The translations under genes were made by a program, and so were the position numbers. Shown here piece by piece: positions 1-9,955 of a stretch of DNA of 64,000 nt; positions within the stretch are counted from its first letter, which is position 1; every line of letters begins with the position of its first letter. The stretch comes from Ampelomyces quisqualis (Eukaryota; Ascomycota; Dothideomycetes; Pleosporales; Phaeosphaeriaceae), in assembly GCA_018398575.1 (NCBI GenBank), contig JAGTXZ010000014.1:744001-808000 (forward strand), given 5' to 3'. The notes beneath the pieces were generated by a model. That model saw only the letters and a program-made list of their open reading frames with translations, was not told the origin of the DNA and did no database searches.

Positions 1-93
1 TGAAAAGAAATACAATTTACCATCTTACACGGACCCCTTTGACCCGGCCCTGTACGCCGACAGCAGCCAGCCGTTCCTATACCATGGCCCACT

Positions 94-775
94 CTATGTG
101 TGAGATCGTTTAGGCCCAAGAATATCTTCCACGAGTCCGGATAGTATCTGTCTCGTCATGCCCTCGCCGTCCATAGGTTTCGACAGCGTCGACTTGACCG
201 ACCTGGCCATGCTACTCGCCAGGCCCTGGAAGTCATTGTGATCGCTGTCGCTCACGTCGGACATGGCGGACGGCGCGTGGATGTGCGTGCCGTCGGCAGC
301 TACAGTGTAAATGGTGGGGATCATAACCTGAATCATTCTCGATCAGGGACCTGCAACATTCCACAAGAAGAAAAAAGCAACGTACCGGCTCCTCCGCTTC
401 AGTGACCTCTGCCTTGACAGCCCGACTCGCCTCCAACCACGGCACAATCGGAACGCGTGGCTCCACGGGCGCCATCTTCATGTCCGGATCAAAGTCCGGG
501 ATGTACGCAAAATCAATCGTCGAGGTGTCGTTGACAGACTTCATGCTCCTGCTGGTATTGAAGTGCCTGACAGGCTTGCCCGTATCGGTAGTGTCGGGCA
601 CAGGGATAGTTGCAGAGGCAGGAAGACGAGGCGCATTGGAGCGACCAGTGGGCTTATCGGAGGTGAGGAGCGAGGAGAAGGTCGCCGGGCCGGTCATGGA
701 GAGGGGTCGTGTTGTGGTTCTGGAAGTGGATGTGAGGGCCTTCAGGGCGCGGGCTGAAACACGTGCTGTAGACAT
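94..775 (-). CDS. Conserved fungal small protein, probably mitochondrial
   Basis: Two exons, 775-386 and 327-94, joined across a 58-nt GT-AG intron (donor GTACGT, acceptor TTCAG), give about 207 residues. The first 30 or so residues are rich in Ser, Thr, Arg and Ala with almost no acidic residues (STARVSARALKALTSTSR), as in a mitochondrial presequence. The middle holds a conserved-looking block FAYIPDFDPD followed by APVEPRVPIVP. The second exon opens with VMIPTIYTVAADGTHIHAPSAMSDV and ends in a helix with DILGPK. I recognise the pattern as a filamentous-fungal protein of unknown function, not as a named enzyme. The ATG at 775 is the first in frame and starts the presequence-like region. Splicing is inferred from frame continuity; mitochondrial location is inferred from composition. 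Confidence 0.72.
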
Positions 776-2013
776 GGCTGATCAAACGATGCGATATAAT
801 AACGATGGGGTGGAATGTGGGTGAGGGTAAAAAGTTTGGGGGTGGAAAAGAAGTAGCGATGGAGTACCCGATGGATTGACAAAGATGAAGGTACCTTGGG
901 CCAAGTAACCTTCTCGGGGATGAGGGAAATAATCAGGTCAGATTAGAGGAATGGAAGTCGGAATCCGGAGGTATATGAGGGGAAAGCTCCTCCCTTCCAA
1001 GCATCTCGCTCACGCACCCCTCGCACATCTTGGCTTAATACCGAGAAAGGCCATGGAAACAGGCGGTCAACAACAGACACTGTGTACTGATCAGACTCAA
1101 ATGCGATTGGGCAAGCCATGTCTTTATTGAGATGCAGGCGATCGTGTCCGTTGAATGAGGGACACAAACTGCTGGGAGCTTGGGGCACACCCACTATACT
1201 GCAAGTAGCATAGCGCCCGGCTCGAGCCAATGGCCGGCGATCAACGGGACCAGCACCCCGCACTTTTAATACTGGTTGAAGCGTCGTTGCAACTTGCATT
1301 CCTTATCTTGGCTCTTGGTCGTTGAGCTTGGTGTTTGCAGCTGAAGTAACCGGCAACGCACGGGAGCAGCTTATTCTGTTGCAGCTGTTCGCAGACACAG
1401 TTCCATGCAGCTGCGAGCGGGCGTTGATGATGCCCGCAAAATGTCGGTGTGCGGGACATTGGTTGAACGCACGTACACAGGAGGCTCTCGAGCACCAGTC
1501 AGAGTTCAAGTTTAGCCAACATGGACGCCCGCTGCGAAGTCGGATGCTTGTGAAACTCGTGTGCCTGGTGATCGGCTCTCTGCCCAGAAGCGCTGCTGTA
1601 CAACAAGCATCTGCGACGTATTGAAGTGAAGCGATAAGGGGGCGAATCATGTCGTTACTTGGGATTTAACCGGCCTGTTGATTCTGATCTTGACGTTGAT
1701 ATTCGATATGATAAGCTTACGGCATGGGCTTGTGGACAGTATGGTGTGCAGTAATGCCGTTGAGTTACGAGACAAAAGTGCCATGTTCGCAAGGTCTTCC
1801 AAAAGCAGTAAAGCCCCATTCCAACTAGCAGCATAGAGGCCCAGAGGCATGCTGCATGGGTCTTACATACAATACGGAGTACAGGCCCCACAACCCGTGA
1901 GTGAGCTATTTTCGGCCACTTTTGTTCTGCTACCTTCTCCAGTTGCGTTTGAACATACGATAAGGATATTCTAAATTGCGGTCTGGCCAACAACGTCGTA
2001 AATGACCATCGAC
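776..2013. other. Intergenic, no gene supported
   Basis: Only short frames lie here, with no recognisable protein. It holds the promoter of the 94-775 gene and one copy of the dispersed TACGGAGTAC motif at 1873-1882. Confidence 0.6.
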
Positions 2014-2219
2014 GGCTCAGTGGTCTAGTGGTATGATGTAAGCATTAGCCATGTCTGTATAGCTGCGGGTCAATTCCTAATAATCCGTCAGTGTCGCTTC
2101 GGGTTCCCTTGCCTGGATTCTTAGAGTCTTCTATGTGACAGGCCCCGGGTGTAAGCTACACCACCTCCTCCCTTACGACTGCGTTTGCTAATTTCGCTAG
2201 TCGAATCCCGGCTGAGCCC
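2014..2219 (+). tRNA. tRNA-Pro (anticodon CGG) interrupted by three introns, two of them spliceosome-like
   Basis: Exons 2014-2037, 2092-2103, 2134-2150 and 2201-2219 join into a 72-nt tRNA. The acceptor stem GGCTCAG/CTGAGCC has seven perfect pairs. The D-arm region is TGGTCTAGTGGTATGAT, as in fungal tRNA-Pro. The anticodon stem is GTCGC/GTGAC with one G-U pair, the loop TTCGGGT has anticodon CGG, the variable loop is AGGCC, the T-arm is CCGGG-TTCGAAT-CCCGG, and base 73 is C. Insert 2 (2104-2133, 30 nt) sits after base 37, the canonical tRNA intron site. Insert 1 (2038-2091, 54 nt, before base 26) starts GTAAGC, has CTAAT 11 nt from its end and finishes TCAG. Insert 3 (2151-2200, 50 nt, after T54) starts GTAAGC, has GCTAAT 9 nt from its end and finishes CTAG. 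Insert 3 splits the Pol III B box; the A box (2021-2031) is intact. The exact cloverleaf after removal makes a tRNA origin close to certain; function and splicing route are inferred. Confidence 0.88.
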
Positions 2220-2635
2220 CCATCCTCCATTTTTGTTTCCTTTTTGAATTTTTATCTTTACATATTTGAGCGTTCTCATGTGCATGATGTAAAAAAAGAA
2301 CGTGCAGTAAACAGCTGTGTTATTGATAGGTCATAATCTACGTTTGGCCTTGACCAAAAAAGCGCGTCACGTATGTGGGACTGTGCTTGCAACTAACTCT
2401 ACAGGCCTCACACTCCTGCGTATACTGAATGTCCTAGGTCTCCAATCCGGGGTATATCATGACCCTACAAAAGCGCGCACGCAATTCGTTGCAAAAAGAA
2501 AAAGTGGTATCCTGAAAGAAAGATCAAGCGGCTCAAAACGTCGCAATCGTGAAATACGTCCAAGACCGACCGTAAGCCCATAAGAAGATCGTGGAACAAA
2601 ATACCGCGCGCGGTAAAGTACGAAAGAGGCCAAGG
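2220..2635. other. Intergenic between the tRNA and CRZ1 3' end
   Basis: Apart from the T-run terminators nothing recognisable is seen; it will include the CRZ1 3' UTR, which runs in from the right on the minus strand. Confidence 0.55.
2230..2245 (+). terminator. Pol III-type T-run terminators after the tRNA
   Basis: Two runs of five T (2230-2234 and 2241-2245) begin 11 nt after the tRNA 3' end, the usual place for a Pol III stop. They argue that the interrupted tRNA gene is a transcription unit. Confidence 0.6.
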
Positions 2636-4833
2636 CTAGTGGTAGCCAGAGTCGCTCGCCCAACCACCATCGTTGCCAGCGTATACAGGTTGTTGCCCCT
2701 GGTAGTCGCTCTCGTCCTCGTAGAACTCGTTCCCGCTAGATGCGTCGAAGCTGCTGTGACCGCTGATATCGCCCTCCATCTCATCAGAAGGACCAGGAGG
2801 CAGTTGATCCCACTGAATGCCTGCCAGCGCAGGATATTGCGCAAGCAATGCAGCGGGTAAGAATTGCTGTGTTGCCTGTGACATGCCAGGTTGGGCGAAC
2901 GTGTCGAAGCTCGTCTGCGGCGTCATGCCTGGACCAAAGTTCTGGGAAGGCATTTGTGGGAACATGCCGTTGCCGTTGTTCATCTGCTGCTGGCCGTCCC
3001 AGCCACCCTTCTCCTGGGCTTCCTCCTCCAGCAGAGGCCGGATGCAGACACGGCCTGCTTCTGAGCGGAAATGTCGTCCAAGAGCATCGGCTCGCGCGAA
3101 ACGCCTGCCACAACCCCAGTTGCTACCATCCTTCAAATTGCCGCGGCAGACAAACTTCTTCTCTCCCGAGTGCAAGCCTTCGTGACGCTTTCGGTCGTGC
3201 TGGCGTGCAAATGCTTTGCCACAGACGCTGCACACAAATGGACGCTCGTCTGTATGGGTGCGCAAATGCGACCTCAGGTTGTATGCTCGCGTGAAGCGCT
3301 TCGGGCACAAGCTGCACTGGAAAGTAGCAGGGTGCTTCTGTGTGCGTTTCGGGTTCGAGCCATCAGCTGGAGCGGGTCGGCTAGGATCCGCGAGATCCAA
3401 AATGTAGTCGCGATTGGGGACGCTGCTTGTGGAGGAACGGCGGGAGGACTTGCTAGAGGGCGAAGGGGAGCGCGACTTGGCCGCGCTTGGGGACAAAGAT
3501 CTATGCACCTCAGATCCTGGTGAAGAAGCACGCGAGCTGGCACTGCTGAAGGGATCGGACTTTGCGCGTATGCGATTGCGGCTCCGCGCTGTATAGTGAT
3601 TAGTGGTAATCTTTGGCTGATCACATGCTACTTACACCGATCGGGGGGACTCAGCGCATCTGCTTGGTGACCAGGCTTCGGAGGTTCAAAGCTCGCCTGC
3701 CGCGAAGGTGGCGCGAAATCAATGTTGATCTCTGGAGGCGACATGGCATCAGCTTGGCCGAATTCCGGGACACCTTGGTTCAGTGATGGGAAGGGCTCTG
3801 CGCCCTGGTTAGAGTAGACACCCATGCCCTGCTGTCCGAAATGGTTGTTCATGCCCTGCTCAAGGCCAAAACTACTAGGCTGAAACTGCGGAAGCGCTTG
3901 CTGCTGTTGCTGTGGAATCAAGCGTGGTGAGAGATGAGGGCTTTGTCCGGGGCTGATGTGCGAATTACCATCATTGAGATTGAACTGTCCGAACTGCATG
4001 ACGGGGTCGTGGAAGAGTTGCGGGTCGGCTTGCGGGTTGAGTAGAGGCGATGGTTGCTGGTCTTCGAAGCTTTCCTGGTGCTGAAGATATGGAGATGCAT
4101 GCGCCGATGAGATATCCGAGTAGGTTTCACTGGGAGCCCTCCTGTGGCTTCTGAAGTTCGCAATGTTCCCCCACTCACTGCCCTGCGGCGGTCCGTAAGC
4201 AGCGCTCGGATCGAGTGATGCGTGCCGCGAATGCCCTGGTGAGGGAAATGCGCCCTGGTTGATGTTCGGCGAAGCGTGGGGGCTCGAGATCTGCTGGTTA
4301 TTCATGGTCGGAAGCAGATGCGGCGGGGTCGGTGAATGCGACTGTGTGGTAGCCATTTTTTTCATCAGGTCGGAGGGGTTGATTGAATGGTTCTGCTGCG
4401 GCTGGGAGTCGAGCAGCTGCGGGTCGAGGGTCGCGTCGAGATAGGATGGATCCAGCGACTGATTCTGGGTCAGATCTGTGCCTGCGAAGAAGCTGTTGAA
4501 GTCGGGGCTGCTGGTGTTTGCGATATCGAGCTGGTCAGGCTGGAGAGTGTTGCCTTGCGGCCCGAAGCTGGGCGTGTTGTGCTGCGACAGGCTCTGGTTG
4601 GCCTGCAGGAAGCTCTGGTCCAGCGCACTCTGCTGCGGGAATGGTTGCGACTGCGTCGGGGCCAGGAATTGGGTGTTATCGAACCCCGATGACGTTGCTG
4701 GGTAGCTCGATGTGGGGTGCAGAGAGGGGTCGTATTGGGAGACGTCGTGGAAGGAATGCGGCGACGGGGACGGCGTGTTCCTTATATAATCATTGCGCTG
4801 GCCCGCAGAGAGGGAGCGGCCGCGTTGTTCCAT
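2636..4833 (-). CDS. crz1: Calcineurin-responsive C2H2 transcription factor CRZ1
   Basis: Exons 4833-3636 and 3588-2636 (donor GTAAGT, acceptor ACAG) encode 716 residues. The first 400 residues are low complexity, rich in Gln, Asn, Ser and Pro, as in CRZ1 activation regions. PEINID at residues 367-372, followed by an SRQASF serine patch, sits where fungal CRZ1 proteins carry a calcineurin-docking (PxIxIT-like) motif. Two classical C2H2 fingers (about residues 489-512 and 517-540, linked by TDERPF) are followed by a third atypical finger with a long Cys-Cys loop (about 547-581), the diagnostic CRZ1 arrangement. In known fungi calcium-activated calcineurin dephosphorylates CRZ1, which enters the nucleus and induces ion-homeostasis and cell-wall genes. 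It lies tandem with palA downstream of it on the same strand (0.9 kb apart). High confidence in family and splice site. Confidence 0.95.
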
Positions 4834-5738
4834 GATGTCGCGGTCTAATTGTAGAAGTCGATTAGATCGTGGAGGGGGGTGCTTCTCTGAGGGAGTGAAA
4901 GGCCGCTAAATCAGCCGCGGGACGCCTTGAAAGTGGCTTCGCCCCCCGACAGCGCGCACTGAGTGGTCAGAAAAGCCTACGAAAACGTGATGTGTTCCTG
5001 GCTAGGGGGACTGAGGCTGGTGAGTGAAGGCGGCTGTGTAGGTCTGTTACTCCAAGTGTGTAGCTGCTTGCTTGGTGGGCGGGCTGAGTGCTCGAGGGTA
5101 TCACCCAAAGCGGCTAGGCGTTCTATAAATGTACGCTTTGCTCCGTCCGACCTGCAGGCTGTGGGAAGTGCCTTTCGTGTCGAGCCCTTGATATCTGATT
5201 GTGAAACAAGAGCGCAAGGACACAGCTTTGAATCCAATATGCGTTCGTTGTCGACGCGGGACGTGGGAGGGCGACGGTTGTTGGCCTTATAGGGAGAATG
5301 GGCTGCGCGCCTGAACGACCAGCGTGGTCACACATGCGGGCGAGCAATTGGCGGTCACAGGAAATGGCCTCCACTCAAGCCGCTGTCACAGCGCCAGTTG
5401 CCCGTCCGGCGGGTCCACTGCCTAGGTAAGCCCGTAGCCCGCCAAGTTCTGTCCAAAGCGGGTGAAGTCATCAAAGCAATCTCATGTGGGACCTGCACAG
5501 CCACGCGAGGCACACATTGGGGCAAGGCAGACTTCACAACACACCTCATGCTCAGCACATCACTGGAGATTCTCGACAACGCGTCGCATTGCATCAATTC
5601 AGATGGGCTACAGGAAGAGCCGCGCGTGAATGTTCCTCGCAATTCACCATTCATTCTCACAAACAAATGGACCTGTCCAAGCACCAGATACGCCGCGCTA
5701 TGATGGATATAGTATGCCGCCTTCAGTTTGTCCCTCTT
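4834..5738. other. CRZ1 promoter and palA 3' region
   Basis: No supported gene. It contains the upstream region of CRZ1 and the 3' flank of palA. Short frames on both strands show no family resemblance. Confidence 0.6.
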
Positions 5739-8374
5739 CTAACCAAATTTCAAACCTTGTGTGGGATCCCACCGCCCGTCTTGTGGCGGGCCGTTCGAGG
5801 GTCTTGCGTTGCCAGATGTGGTCGGGACGCCGCCGAACCTAATCCCTACTTCTGGTGTCCACATGCCAGACGGCGGAGGTACTCCAGCCCTTGTAGGCGT
5901 GGGTGCAGCCAATGGTGCTTCTGCATGCGCATCGGCGCCATACTGTGGATTTTGTGCATCTGCCTGTCGTTGCTGTTGTAAAGAGCTTGAATTCGCTTGC
6001 TGGAGACTCAAGGAGCTCATACGAGTCGCGAGATCACTGCAGAATGCTAACATCAGCATGGCCGCAAATTCCAAGAACTATAGTCTGGGCTTACCCTTCG
6101 ATCTGCGATGCTTCCGATTTGCGCTGGTACGCAAAGCTGCGTGCATCGTCGCGGAACCGACTGACGATTTTGGCGAGGTCGTTGTAGAACTTCCGGCCCA
6201 CATCGAGGTTCGAGATGATCTCCTTGTACTTGAAATAGGCGTTTTCTAGGTTCTGCAAAGCCTGTTCGCGCTTCTTGGTGGATTGGTCACCTCGACGCGC
6301 AACGAGGAAAGCAGCGTTTGCATCCTGCAGGCGCTTGATTGCCTCGACCTGATCCTTCTCTTCCTCTTGGACCATGTCTTGATCTGCATCGTACATCTGT
6401 AGGCGCTTGTCAAAAAGGCTCTCAAACTGCACAGCCTCGATGGTCTGCATAGGGTACTCCCGCTCTAAGCGAGCGGCTTCTCGCAGGAGCTCGGGATCTA
6501 GTGAAAAGGTAAGCATTGTACAAGCATACTGAAATACGGCACCTACTTATGTCATCCTGCTTCGCCTTCGTTCTCAGGGCTTCGACTTTCCGCCGCCTCC
6601 TGCTCTCCAAGCGGCTAACTTCATTGAAGCATCCGCGTAGCTTGCCAGCTTCGCGCTCAACGTCTCCAGTGATTGCAGGCCTTCGACCACTTGGGACGTA
6701 GTTTTCCAGGTCATGGTCTGGCCCACTCAGTAGCTGGATGAAGGATTCGTTCTCCTTGAGCTTTGTCTTGACGATGTTGTCGCTGTTTGTCGCCGCCTTG
6801 AAGTAGCCATCGATCTCGTTGATCTGAGCGTAAAGCTTAGGCGCAGCTTGTTCAGCTGCAGGCCGGGTCCACCGCTCAGTGCCGTACTTGCGTCGCGCGC
6901 CGTCATCCTCACTTGCCTCGGACTTGAGTATATCGACACCCTCATGGTAGATAGCCTGATCGCTATACATGAGTTTCTTCGTATCCTCCATGGAGCGCAA
7001 TAGCCTGTTGATGCCCTCCTGTTGGCGAATCTCTTCGGCATGGGCACTAAGGCCTGGCGGTAGACCCAACGGTTTCTCGAGCGCTTGCAGCGAGCCTGGT
7101 AGGTTCAAGCTACGCAGCACCTCGTGGATCTGAGCTGTGAGTGCTTCAAGTTCCTCGATGATTGTGTTGTTCACCAGTCGATCTCGGCGGTCAATGTAGA
7201 TACTGGCCGCCAAATGCACCGAATAGGGTACTAGTTTCGAAAACAAGGCAGGTCCTAGCTCACCACGCTCTCCCAGCATCGCGTTGGACTCTGCGACTTC
7301 CTTGGGTACCCTCGATACCACCATGTTTGCACGGTCCAGGATTTTCAATTCAGCCTTGGGCGGCACTGGTAGAAGGTAGATCATATCGTTGTCCTTGTCG
7401 GCACGCTTCAAGTCTTCCGACACGCGGTTCTTCAGGCCGTTGAGATCTGCCAGCACGAGCTTATTGATGTAGCGCTGTTCCTTGAGAGCTTCGTTGATGC
7501 ATGTGAGACTATCGCGTAGCCGTGCAACCTCGTCTCCATATTTGCGCTTCTCCAAGCTGTCGCAGGCTGCTCGGTACTGGGCAGCAGCAGCAAAATGATG
7601 GTGCTTTGCGTTCATGTGGTGTATCCACTCACTGCTGATCGAGTCCGACTGTATGCCCGCCTCTCTGGCCTCGTCATATAGGTCAGACACACGTGCTGCA
7701 AGCTTGGCAATGGTTGCGTCCTTTAGGCCATCCTTGACAGCCTTTTGCCAGAAGCACTCCTGGCCTTGGGCGAGCATCAGCTTCTCCAAAGACTCGAGTG
7801 TCATGACGTCCATGTCTTCTGGAGGCTCGGTTCGAAGCTCCGGCAGGACGGTATTGCGCACGTGTGCCAGCACGCCTGCGGCCATGCAGAAGTTGTTGGC
7901 TGCGACCTTCAAGCCATCTGGTGTGCTCCGGTTCGAAGACATGGCCAGCTGCGAGTACATGGCGGCGAGGTTGAACAAGATGTTTGCGAGTTCGAACCGG
8001 AGGTTGTTGCGGGCTGTAGGGCGATTCGTGTTGTATCCCAAAGCAGGATACCATGGGAATTCCACGCCTATGTCGACCGGGAACTTTCCACTGAGCCATA
8101 CCAGCTGGGCCGCGTACTGCTGCAGCTTGGGGATATTGCTTGGGTGTGGTTCCTGCGCGTGCGTGGCTTTCTGCCGTAGCTTCTCCATCGTCTCCAGGTC
8201 GTGGGTGAACATGTCAGGGTGCTGGTCATATTTGGAGGAGATGTACTGCTTGATGGCCTCGGTGAGGTTGACCGAGTGCGATCGTCGGAACGGGAGGAAG
8301 AGGATGTTACTGTGCATCATGTGAGGTGATGCGCGGTGCAGGGAGCGGAGGGGTAGCGGAACTTACGACGCCAT
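5739..8374 (-). CDS. palA: pH-response BRO1-domain protein palA/RIM20
   Basis: Four exons: 8374-8367, 8309-6547, 6497-6095 and 6036-5739, giving 823 residues, close to the usual palA length. Exon 1 is only ATGGCGTC; joined to exon 2 it reads MASNILFLPFRRSHSV, the expected palA start, so this ATG is preferred over the in-frame MMHSN start inside the intron. Residues about 3-380 form the BRO1 domain and about 400-720 the coiled, V-shaped ALIX-type domain. The tail is Gln/Pro-rich and ends with two W-x-P-x-x-G-[IL]-[RK]-F-G motifs. In Aspergillus and yeast, palA/Rim20 binds YPx[LI] motifs of PacC/Rim101 and recruits it to ESCRT-III (Vps32/Snf7) on endosomes for alkaline-pH proteolysis. It is divergent from ATX1 across 441 bp. 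High confidence. Confidence 0.95.
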
Positions 8375-8667
8375 GGCGGCAGCACAGCCTGGACCCCGCG
8401 TGAGCCCGCTTGCTGCATTTGTTTGCCAGACGTCTCCTTCATTGAGCACGTTTCGCGCCCAAGTTAGTCCGAAGCATAGATGCTACACCGTCGTGATGCG
8501 TGAGTCGTGAGTCGTGACTGGTTCCACGGTGCCGCAATGTCGTTTCCAAAGCTTCGATATGTCAGCGGCCCCGTCGACAATCTGTAGCACTCTAGCCGAA
8601 TGACACCCCCCTCTTGAAACTTGCGCAATCCCTCTTTGTCTAGCTGCCGTCCGCTGGTCTTTTTGTC

Positions 8668-8674
8668 TATATAA
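8668..8674 (+). promoter_or_regulatory. Candidate TATA box for ATX1
   Basis: TATATAA lies 148 bp upstream of the ATX1 ATG, at the end of a CT-rich stretch. Position and sequence fit a TATA element with a short 5' UTR; no transcript evidence. Confidence 0.4.
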
Positions 8675-8815
8675 TCCCGTGATCCGTCGACGTGCCTGCC
8701 TGACTGCCACTTCACAACAGAATATAACAAACATCACCCCCCCCCCCATCTGTCACAGTACACCACAACGCAACAACCACCACCGCACCTCCACCAACAC
8801 CCGTCCTCCTCCAAC

Positions 8816-9099
8816 ATGTCCACCCACACATACAAGTTCAACATCGGCATGAGCTGTGGCGGCTGCTCTGGCGCCGTTGAGCGCGTGCTCAAGAAGCTCG
8901 ATGGTGAGTGCCAGCCACGGCCATGTGACAGGCGCTAACCCCGACAGGCGTCGAGTCCTACAACGTGTCCCTCGAGACGCAAACCGCCGAGATCGTCGCT
9001 GCAGAATCGCTCGACTACGAGACCGTCCTCGAGAAGATCAAGAAGACTGGCAAGAAGGTCAAGTCGGGCGAAGCCGATGGCCTGGAGCGGGAGGTCTAG
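8816..9099 (+). CDS. atx1: Cytosolic copper metallochaperone ATX1
   Basis: Exons 8816-8903 and 8948-9099 (donor GTGAGT, acceptor CGACAG, 44-nt intron) encode 79 residues, the normal ATX1 size. The heavy-metal-associated fold carries the Cu(I)-binding MxCxxC motif as MSCGGC (Cys14 and Cys17) and the lysine-rich C-terminal face (KIKKTGKKVKSG) that docks on the P-type ATPase. Known ATX1 proteins deliver copper to the Golgi ATPase Ccc2 for multicopper oxidases, including the iron-uptake oxidase Fet3. The start is the only ATG before the beta strand. It is head to head with palA. High confidence. Confidence 0.95.
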
Positions 9100-9955
9100 A
9101 CGGGCCGTGTAGCATCAACTTGCCTCCAGCATTTGTTCATTTTGGCAGCGAGCGAGGGATACCATACATGCTGGTGGATGATGGCCACTCATCCGCCGTA
9201 GCACTGCGCACGGGACCATGTTAGAGTCAACACCACGCTGGGTCGTCGGAATCAAACCTATACTTTCACAGTCATTCTTGCATCATGCTATGAGCCGTGT
9301 CAATAACCTTTTCTTACTCTACCTGTGACGACTTCATGAACATCTACAGAAGACCTCAGCATTTTTTACGCACCTCCATCCAGCTCTGGACTTCGCCGCC
9401 TTGGACCTACTAGCAACGATAGGAAGAAATAGAATCAGCCAACTCGATGCATCAACCGCTGCCATGGACAACGCCGTCGACGAAATCCACATGAGAACGC
9501 AATCCCAAACGCCCCCGACTTCAACATCCTCTACACCCCAGGCTCCTTCTCCACCACCCCGCTCCCGCCCCAAACAACACTCTTCCTAGCCCTCCAAACC
9601 TCTCGCAAAGTGTAACTGGAGGGATTCTCACTGAGTGCAGCGCGAAAGATTAATGGACGTGCAATGCAGCGACCCATCATCTTGGTCTTGCGCATGTTCA
9701 ATACTAGCAGTCATGCGATCCCTTCAAGTGTCTAGAGCAACGAATTTTCTCGAATCGCATTGATGTAGCCTTGTTCAATCTCCTCGGACAGGACAGACTG
9801 GAAGAAGATGGACCATGATGCCCGACTCCGAACCCGGTGATTTCACCTTTGACGTAGAAACATGGCCCATGGCAAATCCCATTTGCTTTGAACCTCATAC
9901 CATCTCGCATGCATACCAAATCATCCCCCTGTGTTCATATCGTTCCGCACACCAC
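9100..9955. other. Intergenic; one short Pro/Ser-rich frame of doubtful status
   Basis: The + frame at 9401-9589 (62 residues; reading on upstream without a stop) has a plausible helical start and a Pro/Ser/Thr tail but no start context or homologue that I recognise. It could be a 3' exon or remnant. Otherwise nothing is seen. Confidence 0.4.

Noticed and set aside
943..1993. Group of 67-118-residue minus-strand frames as a spliced gene
   Set aside because: No conserved blocks, no consistent splice sites that join them, atypical composition.
2038..2091. Insert 1 of the tRNA as a second, nested tRNA
   Set aside because: It has a B-box-like string but no acceptor, D or anticodon stem of its own.
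7614..8324. 236-residue plus-strand frame opposite palA
   Set aside because: Antisense shadow of a strongly conserved BRO1-domain exon.
9401..9589. 62-residue Pro/Ser-rich frame
   Set aside because: Short, low complexity, no splice partners that I could place; left as a doubtful remnant in the intergenic entry.
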